A stretch of DNA of 64,000 nt from Pseudoalteromonas sp049257235 (lineage in GTDB: Bacteria; Pseudomonadota; Gammaproteobacteria; Enterobacterales; Alteromonadaceae), in NCBI RefSeq assembly GCF_049257235.1, contig NZ_JBMMUF010000010.1, positions 62,001 to 126,000 of the forward strand, written 5' to 3'. The notes under the pieces were generated by a model, which saw only the letters and a list, made by a program, of their open reading frames with translations, did not search any database and was not told the DNA's origin. The translations under genes were made by a program, and so were the position numbers. Within the stretch, counting starts at the first letter, position 1. Each line of letters starts with the position of its first letter. Shown here piece after piece: positions 55,320 through 63,662 of the stretch.

Positions 55320-55709
55320 ATGCTATCACGTCAATACAAACACTATGATTGCATTCACATTAATGCTGAGCTCGACACCTTCATAGCTGAGCAATTGCGC
55401 GCGTGTGCGAGCACACTTAGCCTGAATGATTTCTATCAGGCACTTGCCCAGTTAAATGATGAGTTTGGTGGCTACTGCCGTGCATGTGGTGATAATGCAA
55501 TTACCCTTGATGCGCTGCGCGAACACTACCCTAATGCTGCCACGGTAACGGCGACTCAAGCTGATATCTTGGATGAAGACAATTGCCCAGTACCTGTGAG
55601 CATGTTGTTCATTATGCTCGATGAGCTTGGGTTAGCGCCCAAACTCGGAAGCAACGAGCCTACACGCCTTCGCGCCCGTGAATTACTGCGTGGTGCACTA
55701 GCGGCATGA
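55320..55709 (+). CDS. Uncharacterised 129-residue protein
   Basis: I do not recognise this protein. It is cytoplasmic and mainly helical, with a CRACGD motif in its centre and a Leu-rich C-terminus. The ATG at 55320 has a perfect GGAGG at 5-base spacing; an ATG at 55308 overlaps that site and is less likely. It follows the LysR gene after 120 bases and converges on the ICDH paralogue across a hairpin terminator. Confidence 0.6.
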   Translation: MLSRQYKHYDCIHINAELDTFIAEQLRACASTLSLNDFYQALAQLNDEFGGYCRACGDNAITLDALREHYPNAATVTATQADILDEDNCPVPVSMLFIMLDELGLAPKLGSNEPTRLRARELLRGALAA

Positions 55710-55725
55710 CCGTAAGGCATTCTAA

Positions 55726-55761
55726 AGCGTCAGTTGCTATGCCTCTCAACGCGCTGACGCT
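55726..55761. terminator. Bidirectional hairpin between converging genes
   Basis: AGCGTCAG pairs with CTGACGCT, with an inner GTTG/CAAC. A short T-rich stretch follows on the plus strand. Confidence 0.6.
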
Positions 55762-55762
55762 A

Positions 55763-56947
55763 TTAATTTAACGCTTCACTTATCGTCGCAATAATGCGCT
55801 CGGTACTTACCCCTTGGTTGAGGCTATCTCGCGTATTGAGCTGAAACAACTCGCCGTGTGCATTTATTACAGTACTGAGCGCATGCCACAACGCCTGAGC
55901 AGGCTTATGCAAGTTTAGGTGCTGCAACATCAATACTGCCGCCCAAACGGATGCACAAGGGTTCGCCAAGCCTGTTCCTGCAATACGCCTAAACGGACCA
56001 TGACTAGGCTCAAATAAAGCCATTTGTGCATTGCAATTCACACTCGGAACAATACCCACTCCACCGACAAGTGACGTCGCCAAGTCAGCAAGTAAATCTC
56101 CCGCAAGGTTGTTACACACTAATACATCAAATTGTTGAGGTTGCTGCGCCATGCGTTGCATTACGTGATCTAGCATCATGTGCTCTACCACCAGCTGGTG
56201 CTCTGGTGTCGTCAATGTGTATCTGTGGTCCTGCGCGTCGCTATGCAAAGCATAATTCTCTTGTAAATACTCTAAGGCCCAGCGTTGAAATTGGCCCTCA
56301 GTTAACTGCCACGCATTGCTTTTATGCACTAATGTTACTTTCTCACGACGATGGCTAATAGCGTATTCAATGGCATGTTTAACGAGTCGATGCGTCGCTT
56401 CACGGGAGCAGTTTTTGATGGCTAACGCGCAATCATCTACAAAACGTAGACGAAAATATCCAAGCTCTTGCTCTAATACATCAATAATCCGCTGTGCATC
56501 TGGGGAGCCAGCACCTAACTCGATACTGGCAAAACTGTCTTCACTGCATTCTCTAAAAACCACTAAATCGATACTATTAGCGTCTTTAAGTGGCGATGGT
56601 AATCCGTGCAATGATTTGATCACTCGCATATTGCAAAATAAATCGAGTTCTTCACGCAAGGCTATATTCAATGAGCGAAAGCCACCACCGATAGCGCTAC
56701 TCATCGGCCCCTTAAGCGCAACGCTCAACGTTCGTAGCGCCGAAATGGTCTCTTGTGGAAACCACTCTCCATCACCCGCCTTCGCCGCCTGCTCCCCCAG
56801 TAGTAACGGGTGCCAATGTATGTGTGTATCTTGTTCGCAATGAAGTGCGATTGCCTCGTCCACTAAGGTGCGTACCAAGGGCATAACCTCTGGCCCAATG
56901 CCATCACCGTCAATGTATCCAACATCGAATTTGATTGTGTCACGCAT
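55763..56947 (-). CDS. Isocitrate dehydrogenase-like protein with altered catalytic residue
   Basis: The 394-residue protein belongs to the beta-decarboxylating dehydrogenases and is closest in pattern to E. coli-type Icd: YIDGDGIGPEVM, GGFRSLNIALREELDL, VVFRECSEDSF, VHKSNAWQLTEGQF, NLAGDLLADLATSLVGG and FEPSHGPFRRIAG. Substrate Arg residues are kept (Arg98, Arg109, Arg133), as is Lys210. However Phe140 stands where Icd has the catalytic Tyr160, and Arg322-Ile323 replace the NADP-binding Lys344-Tyr345. It is probably not the main TCA enzyme. It stands alone, and its true substrate and cofactor are unknown. Confidence 0.8.
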   Translation of the reverse strand: MRDTIKFDVGYIDGDGIGPEVMPLVRTLVDEAIALHCEQDTHIHWHPLLLGEQAAKAGDGEWFPQETISALRTLSVALKGPMSSAIGGGFRSLNIALREELDLFCNMRVIKSLHGLPSPLKDANSIDLVVFRECSEDSFASIELGAGSPDAQRIIDVLEQELGYFRLRFVDDCALAIKNCSREATHRLVKHAIEYAISHRREKVTLVHKSNAWQLTEGQFQRWALEYLQENYALHSDAQDHRYTLTTPEHQLVVEHMMLDHVMQRMAQQPQQFDVLVCNNLAGDLLADLATSLVGGVGIVPSVNCNAQMALFEPSHGPFRRIAGTGLANPCASVWAAVLMLQHLNLHKPAQALWHALSTVINAHGELFQLNTRDSLNQGVSTERIIATISEALN

Positions 56948-57081
56948 TATCTACACTCTGTGTTGGGTGAACCTAATCACAGTTATATCAGCGTCTTAAT
57001 TGCTAACCAAATTTCTAAATACTGTGTTGGGTATTCATACAAATGATGATTTTGGCGGGAACGTTATGGTGTGGTAAATAT

Positions 57082-57111
57082 TGTGCCACGCCAAGAGCTC
57101 AGCGTGGCACA
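57082..57111 (-). terminator. Hairpin terminator after yceI
   Basis: TGTGCCACGC pairs exactly with GCGTGGCACA around a 10-base loop, just after the yceI stop. Only a short T-containing stretch follows on the minus strand. Confidence 0.6.
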
Positions 57112-57119
57112 GTAGACAG

Positions 57120-57698
57120 TTACTTACGAATGCCTTCGATTGATAATTCAATATCTACGTGAGTTGATGCCGGACCTAGGTTGTAATCAATACCGTAGTC
57201 CTTCAGTGCGATGCGCGTATTGCCTAGAAAACCAACACGGTAGCCGCCCCATGGGTCTTCACCCTCACCTATTTTCTCTATGTCAAATGAGATTGTTTTA
57301 GTCACCCCATTGAGCGAGAACTCGCCAGTGACAGTCGCGTTATCGGCGTCACTGAATACAACGCTGCTACTGTTAAATGTCGCTTTTGGATTTTCAGCCA
57401 CGTTGAGAAAGTCATCGCCACGTAAATGTTTGTCACGCTCTGCATGATTCGAATCGATACTTGCTGTATCGATTACTACATTGATTTTTGATGCGTTAGC
57501 ATTGGCTGGATCGTAACTAAATTCTCCAGAAAAGGTATTAAAACGACCATACAACCAGCTATAACCAAGGTGCTTAATTTTAAAATTAACAAATGCATGC
57601 GCTCCTTGCGTATCGATAACGTAATCCGCAGCGTGCGCTAGGTTGCTAGCCGTCATGAGTGTGCCCGCTAAGGCGATAGGAGCCAGTAGTTTTTTCAT
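57120..57698 (-). CDS. yceI: YceI family periplasmic protein
   Basis: The 192-residue protein has a signal peptide (KKLLAPIALAGTLMTASNLAHA) and the YceI beta-barrel pattern: VIDTQGAHAFVNFKIKHLGYSWLYGRF, FSGEFSYDP, and SFDIEKIGEGEDPWGGYRVGF. These lipocalin-like proteins bind isoprenoid lipids. Its start overlaps the cytochrome b561 stop (ATGA), the usual pairing. Confidence 0.94.
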   Translation of the reverse strand: MKKLLAPIALAGTLMTASNLAHAADYVIDTQGAHAFVNFKIKHLGYSWLYGRFNTFSGEFSYDPANANASKINVVIDTASIDSNHAERDKHLRGDDFLNVAENPKATFNSSSVVFSDADNATVTGEFSLNGVTKTISFDIEKIGEGEDPWGGYRVGFLGNTRIALKDYGIDYNLGPASTHVDIELSIEGIRK

Positions 57699-58252
57699 GA
57701 TTTATTTCCTTTTGTTACTTTCAGCATGCGCACAAGGGTGCGATCGCGATTAATAAAATGATGCTTTAACGCTGCCAATGCATGTAACGAAGCAGCGCCT
57801 ATCACTGTCCAAGCAACATACAAGTGTACGATGCCAGCGATATCTTCTTGATTATCCACAAGCCTGCCTATTGCTGGCACGGTGAACAAACCAAAAACCT
57901 CTATCCCTCGACCATCAGCGGTTGAAATAAGATAACCACTGACAAACAACGCCAACAACAACACATACAACAACAGGTGCACGAACTTGGCACCAAGCAC
58001 CTGCACTTTGTCATTTGTTAATGGCTGTGGCTGAGTTTGACTCAGACGTATGGCTACTCGTACCAGCAATATCACTGCAAGAGTTAGCCCCACACTTTTA
58101 TGCAAATCGAGGGAGCCTTTGTACCATTTGTCATAGTATGTAAGCTCAACCATGTACAAACCGAGCGCAAATAAACCAACAACGCTCGCCGCCACAAGCC
58201 AATGAATAATAATGGCGATAAGGCCATAGCTATGCTTTGTATTTTTCCACAT
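57695..58252 (-). CDS. Cytochrome b561 family protein
   Basis: The 185-residue membrane protein has four helices and haem-ligand His residues in IIIHWLVAASVV, SLDLHKSVGL and a helix toward the C-terminus (HALAALKHHF). It likely passes electrons in the inner membrane, perhaps in partnership with YceI. The ATG at 58252 follows GGAAC; earlier in-frame starts would place non-family sequence in front and overlap the acetyltransferase. Confidence 0.9.
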   Translation of the reverse strand: MWKNTKHSYGLIAIIIHWLVAASVVGLFALGLYMVELTYYDKWYKGSLDLHKSVGLTLAVILLVRVAIRLSQTQPQPLTNDKVQVLGAKFVHLLLYVLLLALFVSGYLISTADGRGIEVFGLFTVPAIGRLVDNQEDIAGIVHLYVAWTVIGAASLHALAALKHHFINRDRTLVRMLKVTKGNKS

Positions 58253-58323
58253 AACATTGTTCCAAATTCGTATTACGCACATCATATAAGTAAGGTTCAA
58301 AAATAAATATGGCGAATGCGCGC

Positions 58324-58839
58324 CTACTTTTGTGCATTTATGCACAGCTCAAAACGCCAGTCATTGACCACTTTACCGCCGATTCGATACCCCGTATTGA
58401 TGGTTTCTAATTGTTTAAAACCGTGTTTCATTAGAATGCACTTTGACGCTTCATTACCTTGAGTCACAGTGGCAAGCAAGCGTGAGATACCAAGATGTTC
58501 ACGACTATACAAAAGCAAAGCACCCAAAGCTTCAGTACCATAGCCCCGTCCTTGAACCTGTGATAAAAGCATGTAGCCCAACTCGGCGGCATCGTCAGCT
58601 ACACGCTCAAAGCCGATTACTCCGATATCTTCATTCGTTCGCTTTTGGCTGATAACCCAACAACTATGTGCACTGGCGACATTCGTTACCAAACGATGTT
58701 CGAACTTTGCTCTGACACAGTGCTCGGGCTTGACGTCTCCTACATACTGCATCGCTTTTTGGTCGTTATGCAGGGCCAAAAATAGTGGCCAATGGGCGTG
58801 TTCTAAAGGTGTGAAAGCGAGTTGCTCTGAGGTGAACAT
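58324..58839 (-). CDS. GNAT family N-acetyltransferase (RimJ/RimL-like)
   Basis: The 171-residue enzyme begins LAFTPLEHAHWPLFLALH and has the acetyl-CoA loop LLSQVQGRGYGTEALGALLLYS and a closing NEASKCILMKHGFKQLE, as in RimJ/RimL-like acetyltransferases. The acceptor is unknown. The ATG at 58839 follows AGGT. It precedes the cytochrome b561 gene by 71 bases and may be cotranscribed. Confidence 0.9.
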   Translation of the reverse strand: MFTSEQLAFTPLEHAHWPLFLALHNDQKAMQYVGDVKPEHCVRAKFEHRLVTNVASAHSCWVISQKRTNEDIGVIGFERVADDAAELGYMLLSQVQGRGYGTEALGALLLYSREHLGISRLLATVTQGNEASKCILMKHGFKQLETINTGYRIGGKVVNDWRFELCINAQK

Positions 58840-58876
58840 GATTAACTTACCTGTCAATTTAAAAAGCTAAGTGTAT

Positions 58877-58906
58877 AAAAAAGCCGGCTAAATTAGCCGG
58901 CCTTTT
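58877..58906 (-). terminator. Terminator of the prolyl oligopeptidase gene
   Basis: GCCGGCTA pairs with TAGCCGGC around AAT, with A and T runs on both sides. It lies 14 bases after the peptidase stop and also between it and the next gene. Confidence 0.88.
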
Positions 58907-58919
58907 ACCTATACTGTGA

Positions 58920-61091
58920 TTACAGCTTTTTCACACCCATGTTGTAGAGTGTGAAGCCATATATATCAGCATATTGCTCAATGATTTTCGATGTTGGTGT
59001 ACCTGCACCATGTCCCGCATTAGTCTCAATACGGATCATCACTGGGTTTGCACCTGCATCCTTAGCTTGAAGCTCAGCAGCAAACTTGTATGAGTGCGCG
59101 GGTACTACACGGTCATCATGATCGCCTGTAGTGATTAGGGTTGCAGGATAACTGACGCCCTCATCCACATTGTGTACAGGAGAGTAGCCTTTAAGATAGT
59201 CAAACATCTCTTTACTATCTTGCGCTGTGCCATAGTCATAAGCCCAACCAGCACCAGCGGTGAACGTATGGTAACGTAGCATATCTAGTACACCTACCGC
59301 TGGTAAAGCAACTTTGAATAAATCTGGACGTTGCGTCATCACTGCGCCTACCAGCAGACCGCCATTTGAACCACCACGCACAGCAAGGTAATCAGGAGAC
59401 GTATACTTATTGTCAATCAGGTATTGGGCAGCGGCAATAAAGTCATCAAACACATTTTGTTTATTCATTTGCGTGCCGGCTTTATGCCATTTCTTACCAT
59501 ATTCACCACCACCACGTAGGTTTGGCACCGCATATACACCGCCCTGCTCAAGCCACGCTGCTGTGGTTGCTGAGTAGCGTGGTGTTAGGCTGACGTTGAA
59601 ACCGCCGTAACCATATAAAATAGTTGGGTTGGTGCCATCTAACTCGATGCCCTTTTTATAGGTTATGATCATCGGTACCTTAGTACCATCTTTCGAGGTA
59701 TAGAATACTTGCTTTGAGTCGTACAACGCTGGGTCAAACTGAGCGCCAGACTCGTTATACACGTTGGACTCACCAGTGTTCACATCAAAGCTGAAGATAG
59801 TGCCCGGCGTTTTGTAGTTGGTAAAACTATAATAGAGCGTTGTTTGCTCTTTTTTACCACCAAAACCAGAGGCAGTACCGACACCTGGCAGAGCGATTTC
59901 GCGCACAAGCTTACCAGTTCGGTCAAATTGCTTAACCTGTGAAATTGCATCAACCATATAACGTGCAAAGAAGTAATTACCGCCTTTAGAAATGTTTAAT
60001 ACATTTTCTGTCTCAGGGATTAAGTCCTGCCAATTTTCAGGGGTCGGTTGCTTCGCATTGACTTTAACCACTCGCTTATTAGGGGCATCTTTATTGGTTA
60101 CAATAAATAAAGTGTCACCGTCATTATCAAGCACATCACTGTCATAAGTAATATCGTCGATTACCGTAACAAGTTGGCTATCTTCTTGTGTTAAGTCTTT
60201 AATAAATAGCTTGTTGCCAGATGTTGAAACAGCAGCTGAGATCACCAAAAAGCGCTGATCTGAAGTCACTGCACCACCCACATAACGATGCTTTTGCGCT
60301 TCAGTGCCGCCAAATACCAAGGTATCCTCTTTTTGCGCAGTACCTAGCTTGTGGTAATAAAGCTTATGTTGATCTGTTTTAGCTGACAGCTCACTGCCTT
60401 TTGGCTTGTCATAACTTGAGTAGAAGAAACCGTCATTACCTAACCACGAAATGCCGCTGAACTTCACATCTACTAGCGTTTCGCCAACCGTTTCTTTAGT
60501 CTCAGTATTTAGCACAATCACTTTACGCCAATCGCTGCCACCTTCAGAGATTTGGTACGCAGCAAGTGACCCGTCTTCGCTGAAGCTAATTCCCGCTAAT
60601 GACGTTGTACCGTCTTCGCTGAACGTATTAGGGTCTAGGAAAACCTCAGGCGCTTGATCACCCTTTTGACGGTACAATACATACTGGTTTTGTAGACCAT
60701 CATTCTTATAAAAATAGGTATAGTCGCCTTCTTTGAATGGCGCACTGACTTTTTCGTAGTCCATCAAGGTTTTAAGGCTTTTCTTAAGCTCGTCACGATA
60801 AGGGATCTGCTCAAGGTAATCAAAAGTCACGGCATTTTGTGCTTCAACCCACTTTGCAGTCTCTTCGCTCATATCGTCTTCTAACCAACGATAAGGGTCT
60901 GCTACTGTTTGTTCAAAGTAGGTATCAACCACTTCACCCTTGCGTGTTTGCGGGTAAGTGAACTGCTGCTCACTGAGGGCTGACTGTTGCGCTTGTTGTT
61001 GATTTTGTTGTGCACTTTGAGTGCTAGCTGAGTCGTCGTTGCAACCACCAAGGGCGATGCAGACAGCGACTGCGAGAGTACGTTTTAGCAT
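58920..61091 (-). CDS. Prolyl oligopeptidase family lipoprotein (S9A)
   Basis: The 723-residue peptidase has a lipobox L-G-G-C (CIALGGCNDD), so it is lipid-anchored in the envelope, followed by a Gln-rich linker. The catalytic triad is visible: Ser in RGGSNGGLLVGAV, Asp in TTGDHDDRVVPAHS and His in NAGHGAGTPT. A propeller domain (about residues 100-440) precedes it, with the YRWLEDDMSEETAKWVEAQN start. It cuts after Pro in short peptides. Confidence 0.95.
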   Translation of the reverse strand: MLKRTLAVAVCIALGGCNDDSASTQSAQQNQQQAQQSALSEQQFTYPQTRKGEVVDTYFEQTVADPYRWLEDDMSEETAKWVEAQNAVTFDYLEQIPYRDELKKSLKTLMDYEKVSAPFKEGDYTYFYKNDGLQNQYVLYRQKGDQAPEVFLDPNTFSEDGTTSLAGISFSEDGSLAAYQISEGGSDWRKVIVLNTETKETVGETLVDVKFSGISWLGNDGFFYSSYDKPKGSELSAKTDQHKLYYHKLGTAQKEDTLVFGGTEAQKHRYVGGAVTSDQRFLVISAAVSTSGNKLFIKDLTQEDSQLVTVIDDITYDSDVLDNDGDTLFIVTNKDAPNKRVVKVNAKQPTPENWQDLIPETENVLNISKGGNYFFARYMVDAISQVKQFDRTGKLVREIALPGVGTASGFGGKKEQTTLYYSFTNYKTPGTIFSFDVNTGESNVYNESGAQFDPALYDSKQVFYTSKDGTKVPMIITYKKGIELDGTNPTILYGYGGFNVSLTPRYSATTAAWLEQGGVYAVPNLRGGGEYGKKWHKAGTQMNKQNVFDDFIAAAQYLIDNKYTSPDYLAVRGGSNGGLLVGAVMTQRPDLFKVALPAVGVLDMLRYHTFTAGAGWAYDYGTAQDSKEMFDYLKGYSPVHNVDEGVSYPATLITTGDHDDRVVPAHSYKFAAELQAKDAGANPVMIRIETNAGHGAGTPTSKIIEQYADIYGFTLYNMGVKKL

Positions 61092-61209
61092 ATCGGTTTC
61101 ATCTTATTGTTATAAACCGAATAACGTTATCGTTTGGGCAGTTATTTGTCTAGCTTTGTGAGACTAGAGCATGAGTTTATGCATAAATTACGCAGACACA
61201 CATATGATA

Positions 61210-61280
61210 CCAATCAACCTAATTAACTAGGTCATGTTGACTGGCATAAGAAAGCCAACTTTTCATGCGAAGAGTTGGCC
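61210..61280. repeat. Two tandem imperfect hairpins
   Basis: CCAATCAAC pairs with GTTGACTGG (61210-61218 with 61236-61244, one mismatch) around CTAATTAACTAG. Then GCCAACT pairs with AGTTGGC (61254-61260 with 61273-61279). On the minus strand the second is followed by TTTCTT. Confidence 0.5.
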
Positions 61281-61421
61281 CTCTAAAAGCTGGGAACTTT
61301 TACCTAATTATTAACGCCGCCCCCCGAATTTTCCACCTCACAGCGATTATTCATACCACTCAAGGCCTTTAAAAATAGTGCTTTGGGGCATTATTAACTG
61401 TGATTTCAAAGAGTAATCGAT

Positions 61422-61547
61422 ATGAAAAAAGTAATATTACTTATCAAAAATGGGGAATACGAGGTTGAGGCACCTCACCAATGTTGTGAAGCAGCGCACA
61501 CTTGGACACTTAACTGCATCTACCAGTTAAATTTCTATTTAAAATAA
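61422..61547 (+). CDS. Possible small protein of 41 residues
   Basis: The frame starts KKVILLIKNGEYEVEAPHQ and has two adjacent Cys residues and a following WTLNC. It lies in an otherwise gene-free stretch, with AAGAG 8 bases before the ATG. No family is recognised, and frames of this length often arise by chance. Confidence 0.3.
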   Translation: MKKVILLIKNGEYEVEAPHQCCEAAHTWTLNCIYQLNFYLK

Positions 61548-61611
61548 TCGCTTGTGCTTTACAATAGGTGTGTTGATATTCACATCACCGTATTCATCTC
61601 GGAGAGCATTT

Positions 61612-62016
61612 ATGTATAAGTATTCATGTGCTAACGGCGCCTACCAACTCAAACTAATGGACAAAGTTATCGTTGGTGAATTTAGCGGTGCTATCAATGA
61701 GCGCATGATGGCATCATTTGTGGAACAAATTGCACAAATGGTACAAGAGCATAATTTATCTCAATGGGGATACATCGGTGACTCTCTCAATGTCCCTGCT
61801 GCCACACCAGAGGCGCAACAGCACATGGTTGATATTGGCAATTTCATGTACTCTAAGGGCTGTAAAGCAATCGCATTTGTTCTGCATTCCCCTATCGCTA
61901 TCAACCAGTTAGATAAAATTCGCAAACAGATGGGGCGCACAAATGACACCCGTGACATTATTTTCGACAACCTTGATGATGCATTGGTGTATGTAAATAG
62001 CTTTATTACTCAGTAG
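61612..62016 (+). CDS. Uncharacterised protein, possibly STAS/SpoIIAA-like
   Basis: The 134-residue cytoplasmic protein has an alternating strand-helix pattern (KLMDKVIVGEFSGAINERMM, QWGYIGDSLNVP, KAIAFVLHSP, DIIFDNLDDALVYVN) that recalls SpoIIAA-like STAS folds, often involved in regulation. The call is tentative. The ATG at 61612 has a good GGAGAG site; an upstream in-frame start adds an unconvincing leader. Confidence 0.6.
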   Translation: MYKYSCANGAYQLKLMDKVIVGEFSGAINERMMASFVEQIAQMVQEHNLSQWGYIGDSLNVPAATPEAQQHMVDIGNFMYSKGCKAIAFVLHSPIAINQLDKIRKQMGRTNDTRDIIFDNLDDALVYVNSFITQ

Positions 62017-62121
62017 CCTTATACCCTATAAGCCAAGTCGACGCATTTCACCTAACAAACATTGACAATCCCGCTGCACACTCTAAGCTGCGCCTACATA
62101 TCTTGCTAAGTAGGAAGCATT

Positions 62122-63033
62122 ATGAGTGAACAAACTTACCCTATCGGCACGTTAGGCCAACCTTGGACCGACGCCGAAAAGCAGCAATGGCTTAATAATC
62201 AAACTAAAAAAAGAAGCTTCTTTGAACGTGTTGAGCCACTCATTAACGAGCTCAGTGACGATTATGATGCCATTACCTATGGTCATCTCAATTACGATAC
62301 TACCTACCCCCTCTACGCGCTTAAGCATAAAAACTGGCATCAAGGTCGTCCTATTGCACTTGTGACTGGTGGCGTACATGGTTACGAAACAAGCGGCGTG
62401 CACGGTGCCATAGCGTTTGCAAAACAGGCAAGCCAAGCCCAAAGCGAAGCGTTTAATATTCTCATTGTTCCGTGCGTAAGTCCTTGGGGCTATGAAACCA
62501 TTAACCGCTGGAACCCAAACGCAATCGACCCAAATCGTTCTTTTTATGAAGAATCTCCCGCTGACGAATCGCGTTTGCTGTTAAATTTTGTGGCGCAATT
62601 TGGCGAAGATATTGTTGTTCACATTGATCTTCATGAAACCACTGACACTGATAACTCCGAGTTCCGTCCAGCGCTCGCCGCGCGTGATGGTAAAGTAAAC
62701 AGCAACTGGAACATTCCTGATGGATTTTACGTCGTTGCCGACAGCGAACGCCCTGAATCAGCTTTTCAACAAGCCATTATCAACCATGTAAAAACAGTCA
62801 CACAAATCGCTCCAGCTGATGAAAACAATCAACTCATTGGTGTTGATTTACAACAACATGGTGTCATCGAATATGCCGGCAAAGCACTGGGACTGTGTAT
62901 GGGCCTAACTAATGCCCGCTTTGTTACCACCACAGAAGTGTACCCAGATGGCGCTAACGCCACAGATGAAAACTGTGTTGCGGCGCAAGTCGCTGCCGTT
63001 AACGCAGCACTGGCATTTGCAAAGACACGCTAA
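62122..63033 (+). CDS. M14 family zinc carboxypeptidase-like protein
   Basis: The 303-residue protein has the M14 zinc site HxxE in TGGVHGYETSGVHG and the third ligand in HIDLHETTDTD, with a likely catalytic Glu in TTTEVYPDG. No signal peptide is visible. It could be a cytoplasmic carboxypeptidase or a succinylglutamate desuccinylase-like hydrolase; the substrate is unknown. It follows an AGGAAG site and is ended by a terminator. Confidence 0.87.
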   Translation: MSEQTYPIGTLGQPWTDAEKQQWLNNQTKKRSFFERVEPLINELSDDYDAITYGHLNYDTTYPLYALKHKNWHQGRPIALVTGGVHGYETSGVHGAIAFAKQASQAQSEAFNILIVPCVSPWGYETINRWNPNAIDPNRSFYEESPADESRLLLNFVAQFGEDIVVHIDLHETTDTDNSEFRPALAARDGKVNSNWNIPDGFYVVADSERPESAFQQAIINHVKTVTQIAPADENNQLIGVDLQQHGVIEYAGKALGLCMGLTNARFVTTTEVYPDGANATDENCVAAQVAAVNAALAFAKTR

Positions 63034-63073
63034 AAAAAAGCCCAGCACTTAACACGTAAGTCGCTGGGCTTTT
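63032..63073 (+). terminator. Terminator after the M14 gene
   Basis: AGCCCAGC pairs with GCTGGGCT, extended by ACTTA/TAAGT, with A and T runs on either side. It also serves the converging lipoprotein gene. Confidence 0.88.
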
Positions 63074-63089
63074 CAAATACATCGCTAAA

Positions 63090-63662
63090 TCATAAACCTG
63101 AAGTGAGCGTTATTTCACCTGGTTTTACATTCAAGGCCAGTTTGAAGCGCGAGATCAACGCCTGCTTGGGATCTTGTTGATTGAGTGTATACACCGGATA
63201 TTGGCTCAGTAATTCAGTCAACAAGCTCTGTACTTCCTCAGAAACAGGTGCCAATTTTCCGCGATACCCCATCGCATCGATGTCGGCACTGATCACTTTA
63301 AACTGTTGCAAATAAATCGCATTATCTTGGCTATTGAATACTGGCTCAGCGGCGATATTGAGGCGTACGCGAACAGGCACCTTTATCGCGAGTGCCTTCA
63401 TCATTACTGTGTTGTCTAACGCCAGCTCTACCCCTTGAGGAGCTTGCGTGCCACCAATAACGACACCAATATCATTAACTTGTAACTCCATTGGCATGCC
63501 CATCACAGAGCCTGACGCACTGTAACGCTGGCTCTGTTTCAATAAGCTTTGTTCAAGCTGCGCGCTAGAGAGTGAGTACACCGAAAAGGGTGCATGAGTT
63601 GCACAACCATTAAGAATCATTACCGAAAGGGTAAGCACGAAGGCTTTAATCCATTGTTTCAT
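63090..63662 (-). CDS. DUF1439 (YceB-like) lipoprotein
   Basis: The 190-residue protein has a lipobox L-N-G-C (SVMILNGCATHA) and the family pattern FSVYSLSSAQLEQSLLKQ, with IGVVIGGTQ and a beta-rich middle. This fits the DUF1439/YceB family, whose fold is related to lipid-binding envelope proteins. The role is unknown. Its start overlaps the preceding gene by four bases (ATGA), so they are coupled. Confidence 0.82.
   Translation of the reverse strand: MKQWIKAFVLTLSVMILNGCATHAPFSVYSLSSAQLEQSLLKQSQRYSASGSVMGMPMELQVNDIGVVIGGTQAPQGVELALDNTVMMKALAIKVPVRVRLNIAAEPVFNSQDNAIYLQQFKVISADIDAMGYRGKLAPVSEEVQSLLTELLSQYPVYTLNQQDPKQALISRFKLALNVKPGEITLTSGL

Larger units (their letters stand above)
61092..61611. 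other. Long intergenic region with tandem hairpins and a possible small ORF
   Basis: These 520 bases lie between divergent genes. They hold two adjacent hairpins (61210-61280) and a 41-codon frame (61422-61547), both listed separately, and otherwise mixed AT-rich sequence with no recognised gene. Confidence 0.5.

Noticed and set aside
56316..56843. 175-codon open frame antisense to the ICDH paralogue
   Set aside because: The minus-strand frame has the family motifs; this one has none.
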